Assembly (NCBI GenBank): GCA_027307335.1
Contig: DAHUXD010000044.1
Span: forward strand, 153,831-217,830
Reading direction: 5' to 3'
Origin: Acidobacteriota bacterium
Lineage (GTDB): Bacteria; Acidobacteriota; Thermoanaerobaculia; UBA5066; Gp7-AA6
Length of the DNA stretch: 64,000 nucleotides
Numbering within the stretch: position 1 is the first letter of the stretch; each line of letters starts with the position of its first letter. The notes beneath the pieces were generated by a model. The model was not told where the DNA came from. It saw only the letters and a program-made list of their open reading frames with translations, and made no database searches. Positions 44,648-52,407 of the stretch are shown in pieces. The position numbers were made by a program, and so were the translations under genes.

Positions 44648-44998
44648 ATGGCCACTCCCAAGACGCACGTCGACGTGCTTCACACGCGCTGGCTGCCGGT
44701 CCTCCTCGCCGTGGTCATGGCCGACCTGAACTTCTGGTACTTCGCCTCGGTGGGAGAGAACCACGCCGACTGGGGAGGGCTCGCGCTCTTTGCGTTGTTT
44801 GCCGCTTATTACGCGCTGACCTTCGCGCGCCGCCGGAACCGGTTCTCGGCCGTCGCGGGCCTCGGCGCCCTGCTCGCCACGATCCTCATGGCGCTGCGCG
44901 AGGCCGGACGCTTCGATCTCGGCTACATCCCTCCGTATGCCGTCTTCATCGCGTTCGTGCTCGCGGCCGGCGTCGGACGTCCTCGGCGAAAGGTATGA
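44648..44998 (+). CDS. Small four-helix membrane protein
   Basis: 116 residues, unassigned. Four hydrophobic segments can be seen at about 13-33 (WLPVLLAVVMADLNFWYFA), 42-60 (WGGLALFALFAAYYALTFA), 66-83 (FSAVAGLGALLATILMAL) and 92-110 (GYIPPYAVFIAFVLAAGVG), with a basic end. A TATGAT hexamer lies 18 nt before the ATG. The stop overlaps the start of the next small membrane protein (ATGA), and the ABC transporter genes follow 14 bp after that. The two small proteins could belong to the transporter operon, but nothing in their sequence shows this. Confidence 0.65.
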   Translation: MATPKTHVDVLHTRWLPVLLAVVMADLNFWYFASVGENHADWGGLALFALFAAYYALTFARRRNRFSAVAGLGALLATILMALREAGRFDLGYIPPYAVFIAFVLAAGVGRPRRKV

Positions 44999-45441
44999 AT
45001 TCCGCCGCGGTCTCCGCCACGGCCGCGACACCGAAGGGGAGCGGCAGGCCCTCCGCCGGGCTCGGGTTCGCCTCCGTCATGCTCGGCCTCGAGGCCGCCG
45101 AGTGTCTCGTGCTCGCGGAGGTCGTCTTCTTCGACCGTCCCCGAAGCGGGCTCGGCAGCGGGTTCGACGTCATCGAGCTCTACTTCTTCCTCGTCATCGC
45201 CACGCTCGTCGGCCAGATCGCCGGGATCCTGCTCGTGCGGGCGGGCCGGTTTCGCGCGGGCGCGATCGTCCAGATCGCTTCGAGCCTCCTGCACGTCCCC
45301 AAGGGCGAGGGACTGATCGGCATCTTCGGCGGTCTCCGCGCTCTCGAGGCGGCGCGGGCCGCGGCGCCGGCCTCCCACCCGCCGGACGACCTCCGCTCGC
45401 CCGGACCCGCCGAGGACGCCGCCGCCGACCGCCGTCGCTGA
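44995..45441 (+). CDS. Small membrane protein
   Basis: 148 residues, unassigned. Two clear hydrophobic segments, LGFASVMLGLEAAECLVLAE (about 23-45) and LYFFLVIATLVGQIAGILLV (about 62-82), are followed by a weaker one (GAIVQIASSLLHVP) and a disordered Pro/Ala-rich C-terminus (about 118-148). The start overlaps the preceding gene. The stop TGA overlaps the GATAAT box proposed for the ABC ATPase gene, so the ATPase may have its own promoter in addition to readthrough. Confidence 0.65.
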   Translation: MNSAAVSATAATPKGSGRPSAGLGFASVMLGLEAAECLVLAEVVFFDRPRSGLGSGFDVIELYFFLVIATLVGQIAGILLVRAGRFRAGAIVQIASSLLHVPKGEGLIGIFGGLRALEAARAAAPASHPPDDLRSPGPAEDAAADRRR

Positions 45442-45445
45442 TAAT
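45440..45445 (+). promoter_or_regulatory. Putative -10 box (GATAAT) of the ABC transporter operon
   Basis: GATAAT lies 9 nt before the ATG at 45455, with spacer GCGGGCGCC and no ribosome site. It has the same hexamer and the same spacing as at aroH (7376). Confidence 0.45.
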
Positions 45446-45454
45446 GCGGGCGCC

Positions 45455-46510
45455 ATGTCCGACTTCCTGAGGCTCGAGGGCCTCGAGAAGCGTTTCGGCG
45501 AGACCGCGGTCACGCGCGGCGTCTCGCTCTCCGCCGCGCGCGGCGAGATCGTCGCCCTGCTCGGACCGTCGGGCAGCGGCAAGACGACCGTCCTCCGTCT
45601 CGTCGCGGGGTTCGAGGTCCCCGATGCGGGGCGCATCCGGGTGGAGGGCGAGGACGTCACCGACCTGCCGCCCGAGCGCCGCCGCTTCGGGATGGTCTTC
45701 CAGCACTACGCCCTCTTTCCCCACATGACGGTCGGCGAAAACGTCGCCTTCGGGCTCCGCGCCGGCGGCGCGGCGGCGGGGGAAACGCGGGAACGCGTGA
45801 CCGAGACGCTGTCCCTCGTCGGCCTCGCGGGGTTCGAGGACCGGCGCGTCACCGAGATCTCGGGCGGCCAGCAGCAGCGCGTGGCGCTCGCGCGGGCGCT
45901 GGCGCCGAGCCCGCGGGTGCTGCTCCTCGACGAGCCGCTCTCGAATCTGGATCCCGCCCTGCGCGACCGCACGCGCCGCGAGTTGAAACGCGCGATCCGG
46001 AAGGTGGGGATCACGACGCTCTTCGTCACCCACGAGCAGGAGGAAGCGTTCGAGCTGGGCGACCGCGTCGCGGTGCTGCACCGCGGCCGGCTCGAGCAGA
46101 TCGGCACCCCCGAGGCCCTCTTCGAGCGGCCGGCGACGCGTTTCGTCGCATCGTTCATCGGGCGATCGAGCGTGCTGCCGGCGGTCTGGAGCGGCGGGGC
46201 GCGCCTGGAGGGAGAGGTCGTGTGGCCGGCCGAGGCCGGCGCGCCGCCCACCGAGGGTGCGTCGGTCGATCTCGTCGTGCGTCCCGACGCGCTCTTGCTC
46301 GCGGCGGCGCCGCGGAAGGACGGCCTCGCCGGAACGGTGGTCGAGCGCCGGTACGCGGGACGGATCGCGTTCTACCGCGTCGCGACCGGGGCGGGCGAGG
46401 TCGAGGTGCTCGCCGCCGCCGACGCCGCTCGCGAAGGGGATCCGGTCGTCGTCGCGCCGGCACCCTCCGGACCGCTGCCGCTCGCCTTCGCGAGGGAATC
46501 GGAGCCGTGA
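45455..46510 (+). CDS. ABC transporter ATPase, Fe3+/polyamine (FbpC/PotA) class
   Basis: 351 residues. The nucleotide-binding domain is complete: Walker A GPSGSGKTT (37-45), Q-loop VFQHYALFPH, signature SGGQQQRVALARAL (136-149), Walker B LLLDEP (156-161), D-loop SNLD and switch histidine H193 (FVTHEQ). The C-terminal 110 residues (from FIGRSSVLPAVWSGG) form the TOBE-type regulatory domain of this class. It powers uptake with the fused permease encoded next (GTGA overlap). No binding protein adjoins it; the Fe3+-type lipoprotein at 31582-32610 is a candidate. Fe3+, thiamine, phosphonate and spermidine systems share this ATPase type. Confidence 0.93.
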   Translation: MSDFLRLEGLEKRFGETAVTRGVSLSAARGEIVALLGPSGSGKTTVLRLVAGFEVPDAGRIRVEGEDVTDLPPERRRFGMVFQHYALFPHMTVGENVAFGLRAGGAAAGETRERVTETLSLVGLAGFEDRRVTEISGGQQQRVALARALAPSPRVLLLDEPLSNLDPALRDRTRRELKRAIRKVGITTLFVTHEQEEAFELGDRVAVLHRGRLEQIGTPEALFERPATRFVASFIGRSSVLPAVWSGGARLEGEVVWPAEAGAPPTEGASVDLVVRPDALLLAAAPRKDGLAGTVVERRYAGRIAFYRVATGAGEVEVLAAADAAREGDPVVVAPAPSGPLPLAFARESEP

Positions 46511-48147
46511 GGCCGCGCCGCGGTCCCCTCGTCCCTCTCCTCCTCGTCCTGCTCCTCTTCTGGCTCGTCGGGTACCCGCTCGTCCTGACTCTCCTCGAGG
46601 CGCTCGGCGCGCCGCACTGGACGCTCGCGCACTTCGGGGAGTTCGCGCGCCGCCCCGCCGAGTGGGCGGCCCTCGGGGCGAGCCTCTGGATCTCGCTCGC
46701 GACCGTCGCGCTCGCCGCCCTCGTCGGCGTGCCGCTCGCGTTCGTCTTCGAGCGCCGCGAGTTCCCCGGCCGGCGCCTCCTCGGCTCGCTCGTCGCGCTC
46801 CCCGTCGCGCTGCCGCCCCTGATCGGCGTGATCGCGTTCCTCTTTCTCTACGGCGAGAGCGGCTTCGCCTCCCGCGGGATCCAGGCGGCGCTGCGGCTCT
46901 CCGCGCCGCCGTGGCGCCTCTCGGGGCCGGCCGCGATCCTGCTCGTGCACGCCTACTCGATGTACGTCTACTTCTACACGTTCACGCGCGCGGGACTCGC
47001 GCGCCTCGACGGATCGCTGCTCGAGGCGGCGCAGAGCCTCGGCGCGGGGCGCGGCCGCGTGCTCGGCGCGGTCACCCTGCCGCTCCTCCTCCCCGCGCTT
47101 TCCGGAGCCGCGCTCCTGACTTTCATGACGTCGCTCGCGTCGTTTTCCGCGCCCTACGTCTTCGGCGGGAGCTTCCGCGTGATGACGACGCAGATCGTGG
47201 CCTCGAAGCTCAACGGCGACGACGCGCTGGCGATGGTCGAGACGGTGACGCTCGCCGCCGTCGGCCTCGTCGGCCTCTGGCTCCTGCGCCGCCTCGAGGG
47301 AACGCGGTCGGCCGCCGGCGGCGTCCGCGGGGTCGCTCCGCGGCGCCGCGTCGTCGGCACGGGGCGCTGGGCCGCGACCGCGGCCGGCTGGGGACTCGCC
47401 GTGTTCCTCCTCGCGCCGCACGCAACGCTGCTCCTCGTCTCTTTCGTGCCCCGCGACACGTGGACGACCGAAGCGCTGCCCCCGGTCCTGTCGACCGGCA
47501 ATTACCGGGCCCTGTTCGCCGACCCGGTACGGCTGACGCCCATCGTCAACTCGCTCTGGATGGCCTCGGCCGCGACGGCGCTCGCGATCGTCCTCGGCCT
47601 CGCGGCCGCGATCGTCGCCGCGCGGCGCCGCGGTGCGTGGGGCGGCGCGATCGAGGGCCTCGTCGCGGCGCCGTGGGCGCTGCCCGGCACCGTGTTCGCC
47701 GTCGCGCTCGCCGCCGCGTTTTCCGTGCGCGCGCCGTGGGCGGGGCGATTCGTCCTCGTCGGCACGGCCGCCATCCTCCCGCTCGGCTACCTCGTGCGCA
47801 GCCTGCCGCTGACCGGGCGCGCCGCGTTCGCGGGTCTGCGCCAGATGGACCCGGCGCTCGAGGAGGCGGCCGCGTCGCTCGGCGCCTCGCGCGCGCTGCG
47901 CCTGCGGCGGATCGTCCTGCCCCACGTGCGCCCGGCGCTCGCCGCGGGCGCGAGCCTCGCCTTCCTCGCCGCGATCGGAGACTTCGTCGTCTCGATCGTC
48001 CTCTACACCTACGACACGCGGCCGATCTCGATCGAGATCCTGTCGTCGCTCCGGATCCAGGAGATCGGCGTCGCCGCCGCCTACGGCGTCCTGCTCACGG
48101 CGCTCTCCGCGGCCGCCTTCCTCGTCTGGGGGCGGCGCGAGGGCTAG
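46507..48147 (+). CDS. ABC transporter permease, two fused BPD domains (FbpB/ThiP-like)
   Basis: 546 residues from GTG at 46507, overlapping the ATPase stop. About 12 membrane helices form two homologous permease halves in one chain. Each has an EAA loop that contacts the ATPase: LEAAQSLGAGRGRVLGAVTL in the first half and LEEAAASLGASRALRLRRIV in the second. This fused architecture is typical of iron(III) (FbpB) and thiamine (ThiP) importers. With the ATPase it lacks only a binding protein. The C-terminal stop is immediately followed by the palindromic repeat at 48147-48208, probably the terminator of the operon. Confidence 0.93.
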   Translation: MRPRRGPLVPLLLVLLLFWLVGYPLVLTLLEALGAPHWTLAHFGEFARRPAEWAALGASLWISLATVALAALVGVPLAFVFERREFPGRRLLGSLVALPVALPPLIGVIAFLFLYGESGFASRGIQAALRLSAPPWRLSGPAAILLVHAYSMYVYFYTFTRAGLARLDGSLLEAAQSLGAGRGRVLGAVTLPLLLPALSGAALLTFMTSLASFSAPYVFGGSFRVMTTQIVASKLNGDDALAMVETVTLAAVGLVGLWLLRRLEGTRSAAGGVRGVAPRRRVVGTGRWAATAAGWGLAVFLLAPHATLLLVSFVPRDTWTTEALPPVLSTGNYRALFADPVRLTPIVNSLWMASAATALAIVLGLAAAIVAARRRGAWGGAIEGLVAAPWALPGTVFAVALAAAFSVRAPWAGRFVLVGTAAILPLGYLVRSLPLTGRAAFAGLRQMDPALEEAAASLGASRALRLRRIVLPHVRPALAAGASLAFLAAIGDFVVSIVLYTYDTRPISIEILSSLRIQEIGVAAAYGVLLTALSAAAFLVWGRREG

Positions 48148-48208
48148 GGGGTCAGGTCTCTCAAGGGTGATCTCTCCTTCGAAAAACCTCTTTGAGAAAT
48201 CGGACCCC
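48147..48208. repeat. Palindromic repeat, family A copy 3
   Basis: Left arm GGGGTCAGGTCTCTCAA (48148-48164 region) and an imperfect right arm TTGAGAAATCGGACCCC (48192-48208), 13-14 of 17 positions paired. It fills the gap between the convergent permease and SMP-30-like genes and abuts both stop codons. The left arm is nearly identical to that of copy 2. Confidence 0.8.
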
Positions 48209-49498
48209 TCAGCGCAACGGAACGCGTAGAACGACCGCGTCCTTCAGATCCTCCGGCTTCGGCGGGTTCTTCGCGTCCTGGAATCGATGGCCCTGATTGT
48301 TCGCCGAGAAGTAGAGGACGCCGTCGACGATCGTGCCGAGCGTCGGCTCGTCGAGAGCGGGGTGGTTCATCACGAGGATCCGCGAGCGGACGATCGCGGA
48401 GCCGTCCGGCGACAGGTCGAGAACGATCGCACGCGACGGCTCGATGCCGTTCTGGATCGCGGCGAGCCGGCCGTCGGCGTACACGAGGCCGTCAATCCCG
48501 TTGAGCGCGAGATCCGCCGGCGGCAGGAGGCGCGTCGCCTTCTTCGAAGCGACGTCGACCTTCCAGAGGTTGCGATAGTCCGAGACGTACAGCGTCCTCC
48601 CGTCGGGCGCCGGCGCGAGGCCCTGGGTCCCACCCATCTCGTCGGACTCGAGCCAGAGCTCGAGCGCGTCGGCGCCGGGAGCCAGCGAGTAGAGGCGGGG
48701 ATTGAAGCCGTCGTTGACGTACACGCGTCCGTCCGCGGCGACACCGAGGTCGTCGAAGTGCGCCGGCTTGCCCGAGGGCGGCGGGGCATAGCGCTTCCTG
48801 AGCCTCCCGGTGTCGAGGTCGAACGCGAACAGCTCGCTGTTTGGCGGATCGCCCTCCTTGCCGCCGTTCATGTTCGGGATGGACTCGCTGACGACCCACA
48901 GCGTCCGGCGTCTCGCGTCGACGCCCATGCCGAGCGGGCTCCTCAACCCGATCCCCGGCGGCACGAACACGCTCACCTTCCGATCGGGGCCGACGCGGTA
49001 GACCTGCCCCTTGTTCACGCTCGCGACGAAGAACGCCTTCGTCGACGGGTCGTAGGCCACGCCCTCCCCCACGACCGCCTTCTCCGGAATCGTGAAGGCG
49101 GCCGCCGCGCCCGCGCCGATGCGCTCCTTCCGCAGGGCATCCATCGCCGCGACGACGCGGCGATAGCCGTCCGTATCGCGGATCGAATCGAAGTCCTTCT
49201 CGCCGGCGAGGTCCATCGCCACGCGGTGCGCGGCGACGGCGTCGAGCGCGGCCACCGCTCCGGCGGTGTCGCCGTTCAGGGCCCGCGCGCAGGCGAGGTT
49301 GTAGAGGATCCAGACGTCCCCCGGCCGCAGGCGGGCGATCTCCTCGTAGTCCTTCCGGAAGGCGGCGCGGTCGCCACGGTCGTACGCCTCGCGCGCCCGC
49401 TGCATGAGCTGAGGCACGTTCGGCATGTCGGAGCCGGATGCCGAACAGAGCATCGCGGCGACGCACAGGAGGCCGGCGACGAGACGGCGCAGGCGCAT
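48209..49498 (-). CDS. Exported SMP-30/NHL-like beta-propeller with N-terminal TPR
   Basis: 429 residues; GGAGGAG lies 5 nt before the ATG. The signal peptide (about 1-24) is followed by a short TPR-like unit (AREAYDRGDRAAFRKDYEEI, GDVWILYNLACARALNGDT; about 30-100). A six-bladed propeller comes next, with VVGEGVAYDPSTKAFFVASV, SPLGMGVDARRRTLWVVSE, DLGVAADGRVYVNDGFNPR and NGIDGLVYADGRLAAIQNGI, the style of SMP-30/gluconolactonase-like and strictosidine-synthase-like proteins. No metal-binding triad can be assigned, so it may be a binding protein and not a lactonase. The cyclase gene lies 47 bp upstream on the same strand. Confidence 0.78.
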   Translation of the reverse strand: MRLRRLVAGLLCVAAMLCSASGSDMPNVPQLMQRAREAYDRGDRAAFRKDYEEIARLRPGDVWILYNLACARALNGDTAGAVAALDAVAAHRVAMDLAGEKDFDSIRDTDGYRRVVAAMDALRKERIGAGAAAAFTIPEKAVVGEGVAYDPSTKAFFVASVNKGQVYRVGPDRKVSVFVPPGIGLRSPLGMGVDARRRTLWVVSESIPNMNGGKEGDPPNSELFAFDLDTGRLRKRYAPPPSGKPAHFDDLGVAADGRVYVNDGFNPRLYSLAPGADALELWLESDEMGGTQGLAPAPDGRTLYVSDYRNLWKVDVASKKATRLLPPADLALNGIDGLVYADGRLAAIQNGIEPSRAIVLDLSPDGSAIVRSRILVMNHPALDEPTLGTIVDGVLYFSANNQGHRFQDAKNPPKPEDLKDAVVLRVPLR

Positions 49499-49545
49499 GG
49501 AGCTCCTCCGCCCTTTCCTACGGACGGAGGCGATGCGGGTTTCGG

Positions 49546-50202
49546 TCAGTCGAGGACGGCGTAGGCGCGGACGGGGAAGCTGCCGAGGCCTCGGAAGGGG
49601 GCCGGGACGCAATGGAACCGGAAGCCCGACTCCGGCAGCGCGGCGAGGTGGCACAGGTGCTCCACGACGGGAATTCCGGCCGCGAGGAGCAGCGTGTGCG
49701 CGGGCCGCACGCCGTCGGCCGTGTCGTCCACGTTCAGGGAGTCGATGCCGACGAGCGCCGGCCGCGCGTCCGCGAGGTGCTCGGCGGCCGACCGCGTCAG
49801 GAAGGGGTGGCCCTCGCCGTAGCGCGGCGTGCGCCAGTGCGCGTCCCAGCCGGTCCGGACGAGCACCGCCCTGCCGGCGAGGTCCTTCCCGACGAAGCGA
49901 TCCGCCTCGATGCCGCGTCCCCCGCCGGCCGCGTCGACGACGACGCCCTCGAGGTCCGCGAGCCGGTCGAGAGGCAGCGCGGCCACGTCGGGACCGTCCG
50001 CGTACCGGTGAAACGGCGCATCGACGTAGGTGCCGGTGTTTCCGACCATGCGCACGCGGGCGATGTGGAAGGTGGTGCCGCCGGCGTAGTGGCCGCGCGA
50101 GGCCTCGCGACCGAGGAAGTCCGAGATCACGGGCCCGGGGAGGCCGGGGTACGTGATCATGCCGTGTTCGACCGGATGGGACAGGTCGACGAGGCGCCCC
50201 AT
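49546..50202 (-). CDS. Cyclase/kynurenine formamidase-like hydrolase with altered metal site
   Basis: 218 residues from ATG at 50202. The cyclase-family fold is evident: LVDLSHPVEHGMITYPGLPG at the start, AGRAVLVRTGWDAHW in the middle and GIPVVEHLCHLAALPESG near the end. The metal motif H-x-G-T-H-x-D-x-P-x-H appears as N55-T-G-T-Y59-V-D61-A-P-F-H65, so two histidine ligands are Asn and Tyr. Family members hydrolyse N-formylkynurenine or cyclic amides. This variant may use another metal arrangement or substrate. TAGCCT lies 8 nt before the ATG. It may share a transcript with the propeller gene downstream. Confidence 0.8.
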   Translation of the reverse strand: MGRLVDLSHPVEHGMITYPGLPGPVISDFLGREASRGHYAGGTTFHIARVRMVGNTGTYVDAPFHRYADGPDVAALPLDRLADLEGVVVDAAGGGRGIEADRFVGKDLAGRAVLVRTGWDAHWRTPRYGEGHPFLTRSAAEHLADARPALVGIDSLNVDDTADGVRPAHTLLLAAGIPVVEHLCHLAALPESGFRFHCVPAPFRGLGSFPVRAYAVLD

Positions 50203-50280
50203 GGCGCGCAAGGCTACATCGTTTTGAACGGGGCTCGACGCGCCGACGAGAGAGGGAACGTTCCTGATCGACCCCCTCCC

Positions 50281-50784
50281 CTATCCGACGAGCCGGCTCG
50301 CACCCGGTTTGCGTTGTTTCCAGAGGCGCTTCAGGAGCTGAATCTGTCCCGTGTGGTACACGTCGTGCGACGCGGCCCCGTAGACGAGCGTGTCCGCCGT
50401 GTACCTGCTGCCAGGCGGCTTGCGCCTCAGAGCGGCCCCGGACAGGGCCGCGACGGCCGCGCGCAGCCTCCGGTGCTCGGCGTCGAGCATCGCGAGGTCC
50501 GCCCGCCAGGCGCGCTCGGTCGTCGAGGCCGGCCGCGCGAACCAGTTGCTCCCCTTCTCGGGAAACGCGCCGCGCTTCTCGCCGGTGAGCATGCGCCGCA
50601 CCGCGTACTTCCAGTACGCCGCGTGCACGGCGAGCTCCCGGATGCTGTGGCGTCCGGGCGCCGGACGCCACGCGGCCTCCGAGGCGCCGACGCCGCGCAG
50701 CGCGCCGCGCAGGTTCGGGCCCTGCCAGGCCTTCTTCTCGTACGACTCGTCGAGCATCCGGAGCAGCAGCGCGATCTCGCTCAC
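50281..50784 (-). CDS. DinB-like four-helix metal-binding protein
   Basis: 167 residues from GTG at 50784, which has GGAGGAA 7 nt before it. The fold is recognised from ESYEKKAWQGPNLRGALRGV, the first histidine in ELAVHAAYWKYAVRRML, and the last helix SHDVYHTGQIQLLKRLWK with the H-x3-H pair typical of DinB/YfiT proteins. These bind a divalent metal and include thiol-dependent transferases (bacillithiol, mycothiol) as well as damage-induced proteins of unknown role. The thiol cofactor here is not known. The gene lies between the cyclase and the EamA exporter, all on the minus strand, with a gap of about 78 bp to the cyclase. Confidence 0.8.
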   Translation of the reverse strand: MSEIALLLRMLDESYEKKAWQGPNLRGALRGVGASEAAWRPAPGRHSIRELAVHAAYWKYAVRRMLTGEKRGAFPEKGSNWFARPASTTERAWRADLAMLDAEHRRLRAAVAALSGAALRRKPPGSRYTADTLVYGAASHDVYHTGQIQLLKRLWKQRKPGASRLVG

Positions 50785-50839
50785 CGGCGTTCCTCCTCCC
50801 TCCCGCCGCGGCGGCTCGATGCGGGAGTGCCGCGCGGGC

Positions 50840-51820
50840 TCAGGCATGCAGCGTCTCGGGCGCCTTCTCGCAGCCGAGGTCGGCCTCGTCCGGACGGACG
50901 ACCTCCGCGTCCTCGCCGCCGTGCCGGATGATCAGCGCGACGGCGCCGACGATCACGGCCGTCGCCAGCGCGACGCGCGGGGACAGCGGCTCTCCGGCGA
51001 GCGCCCAGCCGAGGAGGACCGCGATCACCGGATTGACGTACGCGTACGTCGAGACCCGCGCGATGGCCGCATTTCGCAGCAGCCACAGGTAGGCCGAGAA
51101 TCCCACGAGCGATCCGAACACGAAGAGGTAGAGCGTCGCCCAGAGCGACTTCGCGGAGACCGCGGCGGGGTCGAACCGGGCGAGCTCGCCCGAGAGGAGG
51201 CCGACGACCGCGAGCCCCGCCCCGCCACAGACCAGCGTGACCGCTGTCGCCATCCACGGCGACGACGGCAGCCGCGATCCCCGCGAGTAGAGCGAGCCGC
51301 TCGCCCAGCAGAAGGTCCCGGCGACCAGCACGAGGAGCGCGGGCAGCGCGAATCGCTCCCCGCCGAGGAGGTTTCCCGGCCCGACCAGGATCGCGAGACC
51401 CGCCGCGCCGAGGCCGAGACCGGCCAGGATCGCGCCGCGGGGAAAGCGCCGCCGCCGCACGGCTTCTATCAACACGAACGCGGCCGGTTCGGTGGCAACG
51501 ACCAGCGCAGCGACGCCCGACGGGATGAGGCGCTCGGCCCAGACGACGCCCCCGGTGCCGCACACGAAGAGGAGGACCCCGGCCAGCGCGCCCCCGGCCC
51601 ACTCGCGCCGGGTCGGCCGCGCGGCGCCCTTGCGGCGCGCCCACGCGTACATCACGAGGCCCGCCGTCGTGAACCGGACCCCCTGCGTGAAGAACGCGGG
51701 CAGCGTCTCCATCGAGAAGCGGATGCCGAGGTACGTCGAGCCCCACAGCACGTACACGGCGGCGAACGCCGCGACGAGGCGCGCGAGGGACGGCCGCTCG
51801 GGCGCGGCGCGATCAGACAC
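50840..51820 (-). CDS. EamA-family (YedA-like) metabolite exporter
   Basis: 326 residues, ten membrane helices in two EamA repeats: YVLWGSTYLGIRFSMETLP opens the first, and FVFGSLVGFSAYLWLLRNAA with STYAYVNPVIAVLLGWALAG ends the second. This subgroup (drug/metabolite transporters related to RhtA/YedA) exports amino acids and similar metabolites. The GTG start overlaps the Lrp-type regulator gene by 8 nt, so regulator and exporter are one unit. Lrp-family proteins often control such exporters in response to an amino acid. The C-terminal tail (about 295-326) is hydrophilic. The exported compound is not predictable. Confidence 0.88.
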   Translation of the reverse strand: MSDRAAPERPSLARLVAAFAAVYVLWGSTYLGIRFSMETLPAFFTQGVRFTTAGLVMYAWARRKGAARPTRREWAGGALAGVLLFVCGTGGVVWAERLIPSGVAALVVATEPAAFVLIEAVRRRRFPRGAILAGLGLGAAGLAILVGPGNLLGGERFALPALLVLVAGTFCWASGSLYSRGSRLPSSPWMATAVTLVCGGAGLAVVGLLSGELARFDPAAVSAKSLWATLYLFVFGSLVGFSAYLWLLRNAAIARVSTYAYVNPVIAVLLGWALAGEPLSPRVALATAVIVGAVALIIRHGGEDAEVVRPDEADLGCEKAPETLHA

Positions 51821-52301
51821 GCACGACCTCGGGGAGCGAGCCGCTCGGCGTCTCGATCGGGAGCGCCGAAGTCTCCTTCGCCGTCTCGAGCACGATGGTC
51901 GTCCGCGTGGAGATGATCGAGTCGATGCGCCCGAGCCGCTCGCGCAGGAGAAGGCCCAGCGCCTCCGTGTCGGCGGCGCGCACCTTCACGAGGAAGCAGT
52001 CCTCGCCGGCGACGTCGTGGACCTCCAGCACCTCCGGTATCGCGGCGATGCGCGCCGAGGTTCGGTCGGCGCCGGGCTTGTCGTCGGCGCGGACGAACAC
52101 GAACGCGAGCAGCGGCAGCTCCACTTCCTTCGGCCGGACGCGGGCGTGGTAGCCCTCGATCACGCCTCGCTCCTCGAGCTTGCGGATCCGCTCGAACACC
52201 GCCGACGGTGCGAGGTCCACCTGGCGGGCGATCTCGGCGTTGGATGTCCGCGCGTTCGACTGGAGAATCTTCAGTATTTCAGCATCTGTAGCGTCGATCA
52301 T
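51813..52301 (-). CDS. Lrp/AsnC-family transcriptional regulator
   Basis: 162 residues: an N-terminal helix-turn-helix (ATDAEILKILQSNARTSNAE, then IARQVDLAPSAVFERIRKLE) and a C-terminal RAM ligand-binding domain (VAGEDCFLVKVRAADTEAL, IISTRTTIVLE). It would bind DNA as a dimer or octamer and sense an amino acid. It is first in a two-gene operon with the EamA exporter, the usual regulator-exporter pairing. Upstream, TGTAAT lies 8 nt before the ATG, and the 106-bp gap to the divergent beta-lactamase-like gene is AT-rich, a plausible place for an Lrp operator. Confidence 0.93.
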   Translation of the reverse strand: MIDATDAEILKILQSNARTSNAEIARQVDLAPSAVFERIRKLEERGVIEGYHARVRPKEVELPLLAFVFVRADDKPGADRTSARIAAIPEVLEVHDVAGEDCFLVKVRAADTEALGLLLRERLGRIDSIISTRTTIVLETAKETSALPIETPSGSLPEVVRV

Positions 52302-52407
52302 TCATAGAAATTACACTTTTTACGACGATTCGTCTAGCATGGCTAAGTATCTGGGCCGCAGGCATTTCGCGCAAAACGCTCGCGCCGGGACCGGCGTCTA
52401 AGCGGTC

